NCBI RefSeq assembly: GCF_014117445.1
Contig: NZ_CP059851.1
Coordinates: forward strand, 1,426,001 to 1,490,000
From: Sandaracinobacteroides saxicola
GTDB taxonomy: Bacteria; Pseudomonadota; Alphaproteobacteria; Sphingomonadales; Sphingomonadaceae
Length of the DNA: 64,000 nucleotides
Direction of reading: 5' to 3'
In this document: in pieces, positions 26,586-36,184 of the stretch
Numbering within the stretch: position 1 is the first letter of the stretch
Layout of the letters: the number at the start of each line of letters is the position of its first letter
Notes under the pieces: model-generated
The model's database searches: none
Seen by the model: the letters and a program-made list of their open reading frames with translations, nothing else
What the model was told of the DNA's origin: nothing
Position numbers and translations under genes: made by a program

Positions 26586-29500
26586 ATGGAGTTGGGGATG
26601 CGGACGGGGCTGGGGCTGGTGGCGGTGGCGCTGGCTTGCGGACAGCAGGCGCGGGCGGCGGAGCAGGTGCAGATCGCGCCGGCGCCGGCCTGGGTGGTGC
26701 CGGTGGTGGTGCCGGCATCGGACGAGAAGCAGCGCGCCGCGCCGATCGAGTTGTTGCTGGCCGACCGCCAGCTGTTGCTGGAGCGTGGCAAGGTCAGCAG
26801 CCATACCGGGCTGGCCATGCGGATCAACACGCCGCAGGGGCTGGCGGCGGGCAATATCTCCCTGCCGTGGCGACCGGAGACCGATGTGCTGACCGTGCAT
26901 CGGCTGGTGATCCGCCGGGGTGACAAGGTGATCGACGTGCTGGCGGATCAGCGCTTCACGGTGATCCGGCGCGAGCAGAATCTGGAGAATGCCGTGCTGG
27001 ACGGCGTGCTGACTGCCAACATCCAGCCCGAGGGGTTGCAGGTGGGGGATGTGCTGGAGCTGGCGGCGACGGTCGTGTCGAGCGACCCGGTGCTGGGCGG
27101 GCGGGTGGAGGCGGTCGTGGCGGACTGGAACGGCCTGCCGGTCGGCCGGGCGCATTTCCGCGCGCAATGGCCGGCGGCGTTGAAGGTGCGGTTGCGGCAG
27201 GACGGCGCGCTGCCGCCGCTGAAGCCGGCAACGGCGAACGGCCGGACGGTGGTGGCGCTGACGCTCGACGGGCTGATGCCGGAGCAGCCACCGAAAGGCG
27301 CGCCGCTGCGCTATCGTTATGGCCGGCAGATCGAGTTGACGGATTTCGCCAGCTGGGCGGAACCGGCGGCCTTGCTGGCGCCGCTGTACCGCAAGGCGGC
27401 GGCGCTGCCGGCGGATGGCGCGCTGATGAAGGAGGTGGAGCGCATCCGGCAGCTGTCCCCCGATCCCGTGAAGCGCGCGGAAGCGGCGCTGGCGCTGGTG
27501 CAGGATCGCATCCGCTATGTGGCGCTGGCGATGGGGCAGGGCGGGCTGGTGCCTGCCGATGCGGAGGTGACCTGGTCGCGCCGCTATGGTGATTGCAAGG
27601 GCAAGACGGTGTTGCTGATCGGGCTGTTGCAGGCGCTGGGGATCACGGCGGAGCCGGTGGCGGTGAATGTGGCGACGGGGGACGGCATCGATGCGCGGCT
27701 GCCGATGATCGGGCTGTTCAACCATGTGCTGGTGCGGGCGACCATCGGCGACAGAAGCTATTGGATGGACGGTACGCGGCAGGGCGACGGCAGCCTGGCG
27801 CGGCTGCGGGTGCCCTATTTCCGCTGGGGGCTGCCGCTGGTGGAGCGCGGGGCGACGTTGGTGCGGATGGTGCCGCCGCCGCTGACGGTGCCGGACGAGG
27901 TGACGACGATCCGCATGGACGCGCGCGCCGGGCTGGCGGTGCCGGCACCGACGACCATCGAGGTGCTGACCCGCGGCGACGATGCGATAGGCGCCAAGCT
28001 GGGCTTTGCCGCGGTGACCGAGGCGGCCCGCGACCAATGGATGCGCGATTACTGGAAGCGGAGCTATGATTTCATCGAGGTGAAATCGATGAGCCAGTCA
28101 TTCGACGCGGCGACCGGCGAGCATCGGCTGCGGATGGAGGGGCTGGCGCGGATGGACTGGAGTTCCGGATGGTATGAGACCGACGGGACGGGGGTGGGGT
28201 ACAAGGCGGATTTCAGGCGCGAGCCGGGGCCGGACAGGGATGCGCCGTTCGCGGTGGGCTATCCGGTTTATGAGCAGCTGACGCAGACGATCCTGCTGCC
28301 GCCGGGGTTCCCTGCGATGAAGGCGGACGGGAAAAACGATATTTCCGAAACGGTTGCTGGGCGGGAGTATCGACGGACGGCCTTTATGGAGGGCAGCACC
28401 TTCACGGTGGTGCGCAGCGAGCGGACCATCGCGCCGGAGTTTCCGGCGGCTGAGGCGCCCGCGGCGGAGGAGAGGCTGCGGGCGCTGGCGAAGGAGACGC
28501 TCTATCTGCGGCGGCCGAACAGTTATCGGTTGACGGACGCCGAACTGAAGCTGGCGATGGCCGAGCAGCCGACGACGGTGGAGGCGCTGCTGGAACGGGG
28601 CGGCAGCCTGCTTGATGCCGAACGGTTCGACGATGCGCTGGCCGATTTCGAGCGTGCCGTCACGATGCAGCCGAACAGCGCTGAGGTGCTGGCGGCACGG
28701 GGGCTGGCAAAGGTCTGGAAGCGGGATTTTGCCGGCGCGCGCAAGGATCTGGACGCGGCGGCGGCGTTGAAACCCGATGTTCCCCGTATCTTCCACGCGC
28801 GCGGGGTGATGGCGGATTTTGAGGGCAAGCCAGCCGACGCGGTCGCGGCCTATAGCCGTGCGCTTGAGCTAAAGCCGAACAACTCCTTTGCCCTGGGACG
28901 GCGGGCCTATGCCCAGCAGGCGTTGGGGAAGACTGATGCGGCGCTGTCCGATGCCGCTCAAGCGATCAAGCTGTCGCCGCGCTGGTCCGATCTCTATCTG
29001 CTGCGGGCAAATATCCTGCGCCGGCAGGGCAAGACCGAGGCGGCGATCGCGGAGGCGACCGCGCTGATGGCGGCCAATCCCGAGGACGCCTATGCCCATG
29101 CGGTGGCGGGCAGCATCCTGGCGGCGTTCGACCGGCGGGAGGAGGCAATGAAAGCGTTCGACCGGGCCATTGCAATCAGGCCCGACCCTTATTTCTATCT
29201 GGCGCGGAGCGCGCGGTGGTTGCCCTCGGAAAAAGCGCGGAAGCTCGCCGATCTGGACGCGGCGCTGAAGCTGAATCCTGGCTACACGTCGGCACTGGCG
29301 GCAAAGGCCGAAACGCAGGCGGACGCTGGTGACATACCGGGCGCGCTGGCGACGCTGGATGCGGCATTGAAGACCTCTCCGGACGACCGGGGGCTGCTGA
29401 CAGTCAGAGGGCTGCTGCTGGCGAAGAAGGGGGACATGGCGCGGGCGACGAAGGATTTCGCCGCGGTCTCGGCGAAGACGACCGACGCGACCGAGTTGAA

Positions 29501-29831
29501 CAATCTGTGCTGGGAGAAGGCCACTGCGGGTGTGGCGCTGGCCATGGCGCTGGAGGAATGCGACCGGGCGCTGAAGCTGGCGCCGGGAATCGCGGGGTTC
29601 CTGGACAGCCGGGGGATGGTGCTGCTGCGGCTGGGCCGGCTGGACGAGGCGATTGCCGACTATGGCAAGGCGCTGGCGCAGGAGCCCGATCAGGCGGAAT
29701 CACTCTATGGCCGGGCGGTGGCGTGGGCCCGGAAGGGCGAGCGGGCGAAATCCGATGCCGATGCGGCGGCGGCGATCAAGCGCGATCCGAAGGTGAAGGA
29801 GCGGTTCGAAGGCTATGGGCTGACGCGGTAG
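26586..29831 (+). CDS. DUF3857 / transglutaminase-like / TPR exported protein
   Basis: A 1081-residue protein with a signal peptide (MELGMRTGLGLVAVALACGQ, then QARAAEQ). Residues 40-260 form a DUF3857-like beta domain. Residues 280-400 are a transglutaminase-like fold with the probable triad C337 (YGDCKGKT), H380 (FNHVLVRA) and D395 (YWMDGT). From about 600 to the end there are tandem TPR units such as RFDDALADFERAVTMQPNSA and GKPADAVAAYSRALELKPNN. The function is unknown; the architecture suggests a periplasmic peptidase or protein-processing scaffold. The start could instead be the ATG at 26598. The 115 bases upstream hold only a weak promoter-like TTGCTT/ATTTAA pair (17-base spacer). Confidence 0.87.
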   Translation: MELGMRTGLGLVAVALACGQQARAAEQVQIAPAPAWVVPVVVPASDEKQRAAPIELLLADRQLLLERGKVSSHTGLAMRINTPQGLAAGNISLPWRPETDVLTVHRLVIRRGDKVIDVLADQRFTVIRREQNLENAVLDGVLTANIQPEGLQVGDVLELAATVVSSDPVLGGRVEAVVADWNGLPVGRAHFRAQWPAALKVRLRQDGALPPLKPATANGRTVVALTLDGLMPEQPPKGAPLRYRYGRQIELTDFASWAEPAALLAPLYRKAAALPADGALMKEVERIRQLSPDPVKRAEAALALVQDRIRYVALAMGQGGLVPADAEVTWSRRYGDCKGKTVLLIGLLQALGITAEPVAVNVATGDGIDARLPMIGLFNHVLVRATIGDRSYWMDGTRQGDGSLARLRVPYFRWGLPLVERGATLVRMVPPPLTVPDEVTTIRMDARAGLAVPAPTTIEVLTRGDDAIGAKLGFAAVTEAARDQWMRDYWKRSYDFIEVKSMSQSFDAATGEHRLRMEGLARMDWSSGWYETDGTGVGYKADFRREPGPDRDAPFAVGYPVYEQLTQTILLPPGFPAMKADGKNDISETVAGREYRRTAFMEGSTFTVVRSERTIAPEFPAAEAPAAEERLRALAKETLYLRRPNSYRLTDAELKLAMAEQPTTVEALLERGGSLLDAERFDDALADFERAVTMQPNSAEVLAARGLAKVWKRDFAGARKDLDAAAALKPDVPRIFHARGVMADFEGKPADAVAAYSRALELKPNNSFALGRRAYAQQALGKTDAALSDAAQAIKLSPRWSDLYLLRANILRRQGKTEAAIAEATALMAANPEDAYAHAVAGSILAAFDRREEAMKAFDRAIAIRPDPYFYLARSARWLPSEKARKLADLDAALKLNPGYTSALAAKAETQADAGDIPGALATLDAALKTSPDDRGLLTVRGLLLAKKGDMARATKDFAAVSAKTTDATELNNLCWEKATAGVALAMALEECDRALKLAPGIAGFLDSRGMVLLRLGRLDEAIADYGKALAQEPDQAESLYGRAVAWARKGERAKSDADAAAAIKRDPKVKERFEGYGLTR

Positions 29832-29852
29832 CGCGGACGGTCAGAGCCGGTT

Positions 29853-29874
29853 CAGCTTGGCGCGCGCCAAGCTG
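29853..29874. repeat. Perfect 22-base palindrome after the TPR gene
   Basis: Two 10-base arms, CAGCTTGGCG and CGCCAAGCTG, with CG between, lie 22 bases after the stop at 29831 and 27 bases before the next ATG. There is no following T run, so a standard intrinsic terminator is unlikely. It may be an operator or an RNA processing hairpin. Confidence 0.5.
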
Positions 29875-29900
29875 GCAGCGCGGCGGGGAAAGGTGATGAC

Positions 29901-30764
29901 ATGATCGTGACCTGTGCAACGGTGGTGGCGGCGCTGGCGGCGGCGGGGGCGGGGGAGACGCTGGTGCTGCGCGGGCCGTGCGGCGGTATTGCCATTACCG
30001 ACGTGATCAAAGCGGCGCCTGTGACGATCGATGCGCGCGGCGCGGAGGTGCGGGGGTTGAGCCTGGTGCGGTCGGGCGGGGTGCGCTGGCTGGGGGGCAG
30101 CCTGTCGGCGCCGGGCGGCGTGGGCGCGAAGGGACCGGCGGGCTATGCGCTGCTGGTGCGCGACAGCCGCGACATCTCGTTCGACGGGGTGCGGATGACA
30201 GACGCGATGCGCGGCGCGGTGGTGGACCGGTCGCGGCGGATCGCCTTTGCCAATGCGCGCTTTTCCGGGCTGCGGTCCGACGGGATGAACATCGTGGCGA
30301 GTAGCGATGTGACGGTGCGCGACAGCGTGTTCGCGGATTTCCGGCCCAACCCGACACAGTGCGCGCTGCCGGGCCAGGTGACGCCGGGGATGTCGCGGCG
30401 GGACTGCGTGGCGGCGGGTGGGGCCTGGACCGATGGCGACCATCCGGACGCGATCCAGACCTGGGGCGGTGGCAGCAACTATGTCTTTACAGGGAACAGC
30501 ATCAGCGGCCCGGTGCAGGGGATCGGCAATTTCGGCCCGCGCAACGATCCGCCGCCGACCAATGTGGTAATCGAGCGCAACGTGATCCGGGTGAGCACGC
30601 CGCACGGCATCACCATGCCGGGGTGCGTGGATTGCCGGATCAGCGGCAACACGCTGGCGCGGGCGGATGGGGCGCGGTTCAAGGTGGTGATCCGCGCGGA
30701 AGGCAGCGCGGTATGCGGCAATGCGGTGGCGGATGGGGGAGCCGGCGTGGCGGGGTGCCGGTGA
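29901..30764 (+). CDS. Right-handed parallel beta-helix protein
   Basis: A 287-residue protein with the periodic short strands of a pectate-lyase-like solenoid: APVTIDARGAEVRGLSLVRSG, SRDISFDGVRMTDAMRGAV, SSDVTVRDSVFADF and TNVVIERNVIRVSTPHGI. Six cysteines occur mostly in pairs of loops (CATV, GPCG, QCAL, DCVA, GCVDC). It starts straight in the N-terminal cap (VTCATVVAALAAAGAGETLVL), so no separate signal peptide is seen. GGAAAGG upstream supports the start. Related proteins bind or cleave polysaccharides, but no catalytic site is recognised here. Confidence 0.75.
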   Translation: MIVTCATVVAALAAAGAGETLVLRGPCGGIAITDVIKAAPVTIDARGAEVRGLSLVRSGGVRWLGGSLSAPGGVGAKGPAGYALLVRDSRDISFDGVRMTDAMRGAVVDRSRRIAFANARFSGLRSDGMNIVASSDVTVRDSVFADFRPNPTQCALPGQVTPGMSRRDCVAAGGAWTDGDHPDAIQTWGGGSNYVFTGNSISGPVQGIGNFGPRNDPPPTNVVIERNVIRVSTPHGITMPGCVDCRISGNTLARADGARFKVVIRAEGSAVCGNAVADGGAGVAGCR

Positions 30765-30869
30765 CTGTTCGATAAATCGTCCAGGCCGGGCTGCGAACGT
30801 CGATTTGCTGTGCTTTGATGTTCAGGACCGTGCGGATGGGGTGGAGGTGAGAGTAGTGTGCTTGCGCGG

Positions 30870-30931
30870 CCCCACCCTCACCCCGCTCGCTGCGCGAGTC
30901 GCCCCTCCCCTGAAGGGGAGGGGTGGGTTAG
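30870..30931. repeat. Hairpin repeat between convergent genes
   Basis: The module CGCTCGCTGCGCGAGTCGCC is followed by a perfect stem, CCCCTCCCCT (30903-30912) / AGGGGAGGGG (30915-30924) with loop GA, then TGGGTTA. The TTA is the stop codon (TAA) of the minus-strand ATPase gene. The stem and loop are identical to the copy inside moaE. The rest of the gap, from 30765, holds nothing recognisable. Confidence 0.85.
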
Positions 30932-32478
30932 CGTTTGAAGAGGCTGCCGAGGAGGCCGCGGACGAGTTGTTTGCCCAGCGAGCCGGCGAGCTGGCGGCCG
31001 ATGCTGCTGGCGGCGGAGCGTGCCGCGGACTGGATCATCTTTTCGGTGGTGCTGGCGGGGGCGCGGGCCTCTGCGCGGGCCTGGGCGGCGGCGGTTTTTT
31101 CGGCGGCGGCTTGGGCTTTCGCGGCGGCTTCGGCCTGTTTCCGGGCGGCGTCTGCCGCGTCGGCGGCGGCCTTCGCCTGGGCGGCGGCGTCGGCCTTGGC
31201 GGCGAGCACCTCGTAGGCGGATTCGCGGTCCACCGTGGTTTCATATTTGCCGGCGACGGGGCTGGTAGTGAGGATGATCTTGCGCTCGTTGGGGGCGAGC
31301 GGCCCGAGGCGGCTGCAGGGCGGGCGGATAAGGGTGCGTTCGACGGGGGAGGGGGAGCCATCGGTCTGGAGCAGGCTGACGAGGGCTTCGCCGGTTTTCA
31401 GCTCGGTGATGGCCTTCGCGACATCGACGTTGGGGTTGGCGCGGAAGGTCTGGGCGGCGCTGGCGACGGCTTTCGCATCACGGGGCGTGAAGGCGCGCAG
31501 CGCGTGCTGGACGCGGTTGCCCAGCTGGGCGGCGACGTCCTCCGGCACGTCGATGGGGTTCTGGGTGATGAAATAGACACCGCAGCCCTTGGAGCGGATG
31601 AGGCGGACGACCTGTTCGATCTTGTCGATGAGGGCTTTGGGAGCTTCATCGAACAGCAGATGCGCTTCGTCGAAGAAGAAGACAAGTTTCGGTTTGTCGG
31701 GGTCGCCGATTTCGGGGAGGGTCTCGAACAGTTCGGAGAGCAGCCAGAGCAGGAAGGTGGCGTAGAGGCGTGGGGAGGCCATGAGCTTGTCCGCCGCGAG
31801 GATGTTGACCTGGCCTCGGCCCTGGTCGTCGACGGCGATCAGGTCGGCGATGTCGAGCGCGGGTTCGGCGAAGAAATGGGCGCCGCCCTGCGATTCGAGT
31901 TGCAGCAACTGGCGCTGGATGGTGCCGACGGTAGCCGTGGTGATGTTGCCATATTTCTTCGACAGTTCGCCTGCATTTTCAGCGCAGTGGGTGAGCATGC
32001 TCTGAAGGTCTTTGAGGTCGAGGAGGAGGAGGTTCTGGTCGTCCGCGAAGCGGAAGGCAACGGTGAGGACGCCTTCCTGGGTTTCGTTGAGGCCCATCAG
32101 GCGCGCGAGGAGGAGCGGGCCCATTTCGGAGATGGTGGCGCGGATGGGGTGGCCCTGCTCGCCGAACAGGTCCCAGAAGACGACGGGGTTGTCGGCATAG
32201 GCGAAATCGGTGAGGCCGATCTCGGCGGCGCGGGCGGTGACGATCGGATGGGCTTTGTCGGTGGGGGAGCCGGGCATGGCCATGCCGGCGAGGTCGCCCT
32301 TCACGTCCGCCATGAAGACGGCGGTGCCGGCGCGGCTGAAGCCCTCGGCCAGGGATTGCAAAGTGACAGTCTTGCCGGTGCCGGTGGCGCCGGCGATCAG
32401 GCCATGGCGGTTGCCGCGTTTCAGGACGAGGTTCTGCGGGTTCTGCTCGCCTTTGCCGATGAAGATGCTGTCGCCCAT
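30928..32478 (-). CDS. HerA/YjgR-type ATPase (DUF853)
   Basis: A 516-residue P-loop ATPase. Walker A is [21 protein letters not shown] near residue 30, [14 protein letters not shown] follows, and Walker B is [17 protein letters not shown] near 260. Further blocks [18 protein letters not shown] and [20 protein letters not shown] are typical of DUF853/YjgR proteins, relatives of the HerA-FtsK translocases; the family's role is poorly known. An alanine/lysine coiled coil (about 420-475) precedes the basic end LLGSLFKR. The stop codon lies at the edge of a hairpin repeat. Confidence 0.9.
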   Translation of the reverse strand: MGDSIFIGKGEQNPQNLVLKRGNRHGLIAGATGTGKTVTLQSLAEGFSRAGTAVFMADVKGDLAGMAMPGSPTDKAHPIVTARAAEIGLTDFAYADNPVVFWDLFGEQGHPIRATISEMGPLLLARLMGLNETQEGVLTVAFRFADDQNLLLLDLKDLQSMLTHCAENAGELSKKYGNITTATVGTIQRQLLQLESQGGAHFFAEPALDIADLIAVDDQGRGQVNILAADKLMASPRLYATFLLWLLSELFETLPEIGDPDKPKLVFFFDEAHLLFDEAPKALIDKIEQVVRLIRSKGCGVYFITQNPIDVPEDVAAQLGNRVQHALRAFTPRDAKAVASAAQTFRANPNVDVAKAITELKTGEALVSLLQTDGSPSPVERTLIRPPCSRLGPLAPNERKIILTTSPVAGKYETTVDRESAYEVLAAKADAAAQAKAAADAADAARKQAEAAAKAQAAAEKTAAAQARAEARAPASTTEKMIQSAARSAASSIGRQLAGSLGKQLVRGLLGSLFKR

Positions 32479-32543
32479 GCTGCTTCCCTCTCGCTTGGTG
32501 GAAGAGGGTTAGCGGATGGGGATGGGGCGGGAAAGGGGTGGGA

Positions 32544-33035
32544 TCAGCGGGGATTGTCCGGGGCAGGTTTGCCGGTCAGCGCGGCGAGGCAGGCGTCACG
32601 GGTTGCGGCGAGGTTGGGCGCTTTGACCGAGCGCAGGGCCCTGGCGGCTGAGTCGCGAAAACGCCGGTCTTCGGTTGCCGATGGCTCGATCGCCGGATCG
32701 ATGCAGACCATCGCCAGCGGCAGGGCGCGGTCGCCTTGCAGCAACCGGAGGACACCCGCGGGGTTGCGGAGGATGGCCCGCGACAGGCCGCTAAGGATAT
32801 CCTCGGCGACGGACGAATTGCCCGTCAGCGGATGGGCGACGGCGGCGAAGGTCAGCCAGTCCGCGCTGCCGGATGCGATGCCCGTGCGGATTACCGCAAT
32901 CTGAGCGGGGGTAGGTTGATCAATGATGGCGGTTTTGCCTTGCTTGAGATCGGCGATGAGACGCACGGGATCGAGCGACGCCGCCAGGGCGGGGGCGCTG
33001 AGGGCCAGCAGGAGAAGGAGGGGTGTGCGGCGCAT
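32544..33035 (-). CDS. Small exported protein of unknown function
   Basis: A 163-residue protein with signal peptide MRRTPLLLLLALSAPALA. The mature part is helical (LDPVRLIADLKQGKTAIIDQ, AEDILSGLSRAILRNPAGVL) with two cysteines (MVCIDPAI and DACLAAL) that could pair. No family is recognised. The second ATG (33035) is preferred because AAAGGA lies six bases ahead of it; the first ATG at 33041 is too close to that site. It is followed on the same strand by the DUF853 ATPase gene 65 bases further on. Confidence 0.7.
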   Translation of the reverse strand: MRRTPLLLLLALSAPALAASLDPVRLIADLKQGKTAIIDQPTPAQIAVIRTGIASGSADWLTFAAVAHPLTGNSSVAEDILSGLSRAILRNPAGVLRLLQGDRALPLAMVCIDPAIEPSATEDRRFRDSAARALRSVKAPNLAATRDACLAALTGKPAPDNPR

Positions 33036-33154
33036 TGGCATTCCTTTCGACGGGATGCCCTTTTGCGCTCTGCGGGTTTTACAGGGGATTTATGTCAGTG
33101 ATTTCATGAGGGTGGCGCGGACGGACGGCTTCCGGCGTTGGTGCGCAGATCCTT

Positions 33155-33233
33155 TTAGGGAGGGGTGGCCCCTCCGTCAGCATGCGGCTGACACCTCCCC
33201 CGCCAGCGGGGGAGGGGCATGCTTTGTCATTGG
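33155..33233. repeat. Hairpin repeat in a divergent intergenic region
   Basis: The 283-base gap between two divergent genes contains GGGAGGGGTGGCCCCTCC, GTCAGC/GCTGAC arms around the sequence ATGCG, and a perfect stem CCTCCCCCGC (33194-33203) / GCGGGGGAGG (33206-33215) with loop CA. Unlike most copies it lies upstream of both flanking genes. No clear promoter was seen in the rest of the gap. Confidence 0.8.
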
Positions 33234-33318
33234 TCTCACGGACGCGGAGACGTCCTCCGCTGGGAAGGAAGGCCCGGCGGCGTGGACGGAGGTGGAGGGA
33301 TTGCGGTAGAGTGGAGGC

Positions 33319-34266
33319 ATGCAGAGATGGGTGGTTTGGGTGATGCTGGCGCTGTTGGCGGCGGGGTGTCAACGGGTGCCGGAGGAACGCCAGCAGGCTG
33401 CTCCGGTCGATTTTGGCGACGCGTCGATCAACAAATGGTTTCAGAACATCCTGACGGAAAGAATGCAGCGGAACGCTCTTTGCGTTGCGCTCATGATGCT
33501 GGGGCCGCCGGAGGGGGTGGCGGAGGCGGCGCTGGTGAAACGGGAGCGGGAGGCGCGGGATTGCACGCGGATCGATGATCTGCCGGGGATCGTCTCGCCG
33601 GACTATCCTTCCTTTGAGGTGATGATGGCTGTGGCGAAGGTGTTGCCGCCGCGGGATACGCAGGTGGAGATTTACGGGCTGGCGGTGGCGCTGAGCATGA
33701 ATCGGGCGCGGCCGCAGGCGCGGATCGCGTTGGCGGCGCTGAGGCAATCGCTGCCGATGGCCAGCGCGCGGGTCAGGGCGAGCATGGACCCTTGGCTGGC
33801 CGGGCCGTCGATTGCGCTGCTGGATGGCGAGCCGGATCGGGCGATCGAACTGGTGCGCGCGATGCGGCAGCCGCCGCCGGCGTCCGGGCCAGGCAGTGTG
33901 GCGGCGATGAAAGCCGAATTGCAGCGAATGTGGCAGACGGGGCAGGGGGAGACGGCAGAAGCTGAGGCTTTGACTGCAAAGATGCGCGTTTATGATGAGT
34001 CGGGGCGCGAAGCGGTCGGATTGATCCTCGATCTGATCGCGATGGGGGATGAAGCGCGGGCGGTGAAGGCGCTGGGGTTGTTGAAGCCCTCGGCGGATTG
34101 TTCGGGTCGGACGGCGGAAAGCGAGTGGGCGGATATCGGGTTCATGGCTGCAAGCAGCGTGACGCCTGCACAGAAGGAGCGGTTCATTGCGCTGGCGCGG
34201 AAGTCGGCGGAACTGAGGGCGCTATGTCCGAAGGGTGTGCCGGAGGGGTTTCCGGCGGGTTATTGA
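33319..34266 (+). CDS. Lipoprotein of unknown function
   Basis: A 315-residue protein with a lipoprotein signal, WVMLALLAAGC-QRVPEE, where the cysteine is residue 17. The mature part is helical and repetitive (AVALSMNRARPQARIALAAL, GPSIALLDGEPDRAIELVRA), suggesting a TPR/Sel1-like solenoid, and has several cysteines. No family is recognised. GTGGAGG directly upstream supports the start. The stop is followed immediately by a long run of hairpin repeats. Confidence 0.72.
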   Translation: MQRWVVWVMLALLAAGCQRVPEERQQAAPVDFGDASINKWFQNILTERMQRNALCVALMMLGPPEGVAEAALVKREREARDCTRIDDLPGIVSPDYPSFEVMMAVAKVLPPRDTQVEIYGLAVALSMNRARPQARIALAALRQSLPMASARVRASMDPWLAGPSIALLDGEPDRAIELVRAMRQPPPASGPGSVAAMKAELQRMWQTGQGETAEAEALTAKMRVYDESGREAVGLILDLIAMGDEARAVKALGLLKPSADCSGRTAESEWADIGFMAASSVTPAQKERFIALARKSAELRALCPKGVPEGFPAGY

Positions 34267-34272
34267 TTGGGG

Positions 34273-34562
34273 CTGGGGAGAGCCCCCTCCGTCGGCTGCG
34301 CCGACACCTCTCCCCAGCAAGCGGGGGAGGGACTTGGGGGGTCCTGCTTCGCGGCGTTGAGGGTGGTTAGATGCACCCACCCCCGCCGCGCTAAAGCGCG
34401 AGTCGCCCCTCCCGCTCTCCGCTTCGCGGGGCAGGAGGGGTGTGGCGTTGCCTTCCGCTCGGCTGATGCGAGTCACCGCTGACGCTTCGCGTCGTCTTTG
34501 GCTCCCCGATCTCGGGTTGACCGTCGGTCGCCTTCGGCTCGCCGGGCGGGAGGGGTGTGTCA
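34273..34562. repeat. Long composite of hairpin repeats before degP
   Basis: The entire 293-base convergent gap is built of repeat modules: CCCCCTCCGTCGGCTGCGCC, CTCTCCCC...GCGGGGGAGGG, CGCTAAAGCGCGAGTCGCCC, CCGCTGACGCTTCGCGTCGT and GGTCGCCTTCGGCTCGCC, ending GGGAGGGGTGTGTCA. The last TCA is the stop (TGA) of degP. It is the largest copy in the window and shares one module with the 16.6 kb copy and one with the second glyS copy. Confidence 0.85.
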
Positions 34563-36092
34563 GCGGCCCATGAGCTTGATGCCGACGAATCTTGCCGGGT
34601 TGGTGCCGCGTTGGACGCGGAGGAGGACGGTGTCGCGGCCGGCTTTGCGGGCGGCGTCGACGGCCGCGGCCGCTTCGGCGGGCGTGGTGGTGGGGCGCTG
34701 GCCGATGGAGAGGATGATGTCGCCGCGTTGCAGCCCCTCGGCGGCGGCGTCCGAGGCGGGGTTGACGCGGGCGATGACCACGCCGCGCACGGTGTCGGGC
34801 AGGCGGAGCTGCTGGCGGATATCAGGGGTCAGCGCCTGGAGGGTAATGCCGAGCGACTGGCGGGCGGCCTCCGCACCGGGGCTGGGTTTGGTGGTGTCGC
34901 TGTCGTCGTCGGCCTCCGGCGTTGCCTGGCCGAGGAGGACGGCGTCCGACGGGCGTTCGGCGATGGTGGCGGTGATCGTCTGGCGCTTGCCGTCGCGGAT
35001 CAGCTCGACCGGCACCTTCGTGCCGATGGGGGTGTTGGCGACGATGAAGGACAGCGTGTTGTCGATGGTGACGTCGCTGCCGCCGACCTTGACGATGACG
35101 TCGCCCTCCCGGACGCCGGCGAGGCTGGCGGGGCCCTTGGGCTCGACGCCGGCGACGATCTCGCCACGGTCCTTGGGCAGGCCCAGGGAGGAGGCGATGT
35201 CGGCGGAAAGCGGCTGGATCTGCACGCCGAGATAGCCGCGCCGCACCTTGCCGCCGCGTTGCAGCTGGTCGATCACGGGTTTGGCGAGTTCGGCGGGGAT
35301 GGCGAAGCCGAGGCCGACGTTGCCGCCGGTGGGCGAGAAGATGGCGGTGTTGATGCCGATGACATTGCCGTTGAGGTCGAACAGCGGACCGCCGCTGTTG
35401 CCCTGGTTGATGCTGGCGTCGGTCTGGATGTAGCGGTCATAGGCGCCGCCGCCGGTAATGTTGCGGTGCAGTGCCGAGACGATGCCGGCGGTGACGGTGC
35501 CGCCGAGACCGAAGGGGTTGCCGATGGCGATCGCCCAGTCGCCGACGCGGGTGCCCATGCTGTTGCCGAAGCGGACGAAGGGCAGGTCCTTGCCGTCGAT
35601 CTTGAGGAGGGCGAGGTCGGAGAGGCTGTCTCGGCCGATGACCTTCGCCACATATTCGCGGCGGTCGGCGAGCGTGACGGTGATGGTGTCAACGAGATTC
35701 TGGCCGTCGCGGCCGGAGATGACGTGGTTGTTGGTGACGACATAGCCATCGGCCGAGATGATGAAGCCGGAGCCGAGCGAGGTCGCCTCCCGCGTGACGG
35801 GTTGGCCGTCATCGCCCTGCTGTTCCTGGAAGCGGCGGAACAGCTCCTCCAGCGGGTTGGTGGTACCCGGTGCGCCGAAGCGGGGGAGGCGGCCCACCTC
35901 CACCTTCTGCGTGGTGCTGATGTTGACGACCGCGGGCTGCAGCCGCGTGGTGAGGTCGGCGAAGCTGGAGGGCGCGCCGAGCGGCGGGGCAGCGGCGGGG
36001 GCGCCGGGCGGGTTTTGCGGCGCGGCCTGGGAAAGCACGGGGGCGCCGGCGAGTGCGGCGGTGAGGAGCAGGGCGGCTTTCAGGCTGGTCAC
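34560..36092 (-). CDS. degP: Periplasmic serine protease/chaperone DegP (HtrA, Do family)
   Basis: A 510-residue envelope quality-control protease. The signal peptide is MTSLKAALLLTAALAGAPVLSQAA. The trypsin-like domain has the triad H123 (VTNNHVISG), D159 (DSLSDLALLK) and S233 (INQGNSGGPLFD). Two PDZ domains follow (about 290-370, GYLGVQIQPLS; and about 405-500, LGITLQALTPD). The start is GTG with GGAGAG 9-12 bases upstream. It lies 92 bases downstream of hflC, so it may be co-transcribed with hflKC. Its stop codon is in the adjacent repeat. Confidence 0.96.
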   Translation of the reverse strand: MTSLKAALLLTAALAGAPVLSQAAPQNPPGAPAAAPPLGAPSSFADLTTRLQPAVVNISTTQKVEVGRLPRFGAPGTTNPLEELFRRFQEQQGDDGQPVTREATSLGSGFIISADGYVVTNNHVISGRDGQNLVDTITVTLADRREYVAKVIGRDSLSDLALLKIDGKDLPFVRFGNSMGTRVGDWAIAIGNPFGLGGTVTAGIVSALHRNITGGGAYDRYIQTDASINQGNSGGPLFDLNGNVIGINTAIFSPTGGNVGLGFAIPAELAKPVIDQLQRGGKVRRGYLGVQIQPLSADIASSLGLPKDRGEIVAGVEPKGPASLAGVREGDVIVKVGGSDVTIDNTLSFIVANTPIGTKVPVELIRDGKRQTITATIAERPSDAVLLGQATPEADDDSDTTKPSPGAEAARQSLGITLQALTPDIRQQLRLPDTVRGVVIARVNPASDAAAEGLQRGDIILSIGQRPTTTPAEAAAAVDAARKAGRDTVLLRVQRGTNPARFVGIKLMGR

Positions 36093-36184
36093 GTGTCAGA
36101 CTCTCCGTTGGTGGGCGGGTCAGCGAAAGCCTGCCACGCTTGAACGCGCTGTGAATGACGGGGTTGCCCGACGTTCATTCGCGT

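Noticed and set aside
29853-29874. Palindrome considered as an intrinsic terminator
   Set aside because: No T-run follows on either strand.
34267-34559. CRISPR-like array suggested by repeated modules
   Set aside because: Modules are of different length and order, without regular spacers or cas genes; they are members of the dispersed hairpin repeat family.
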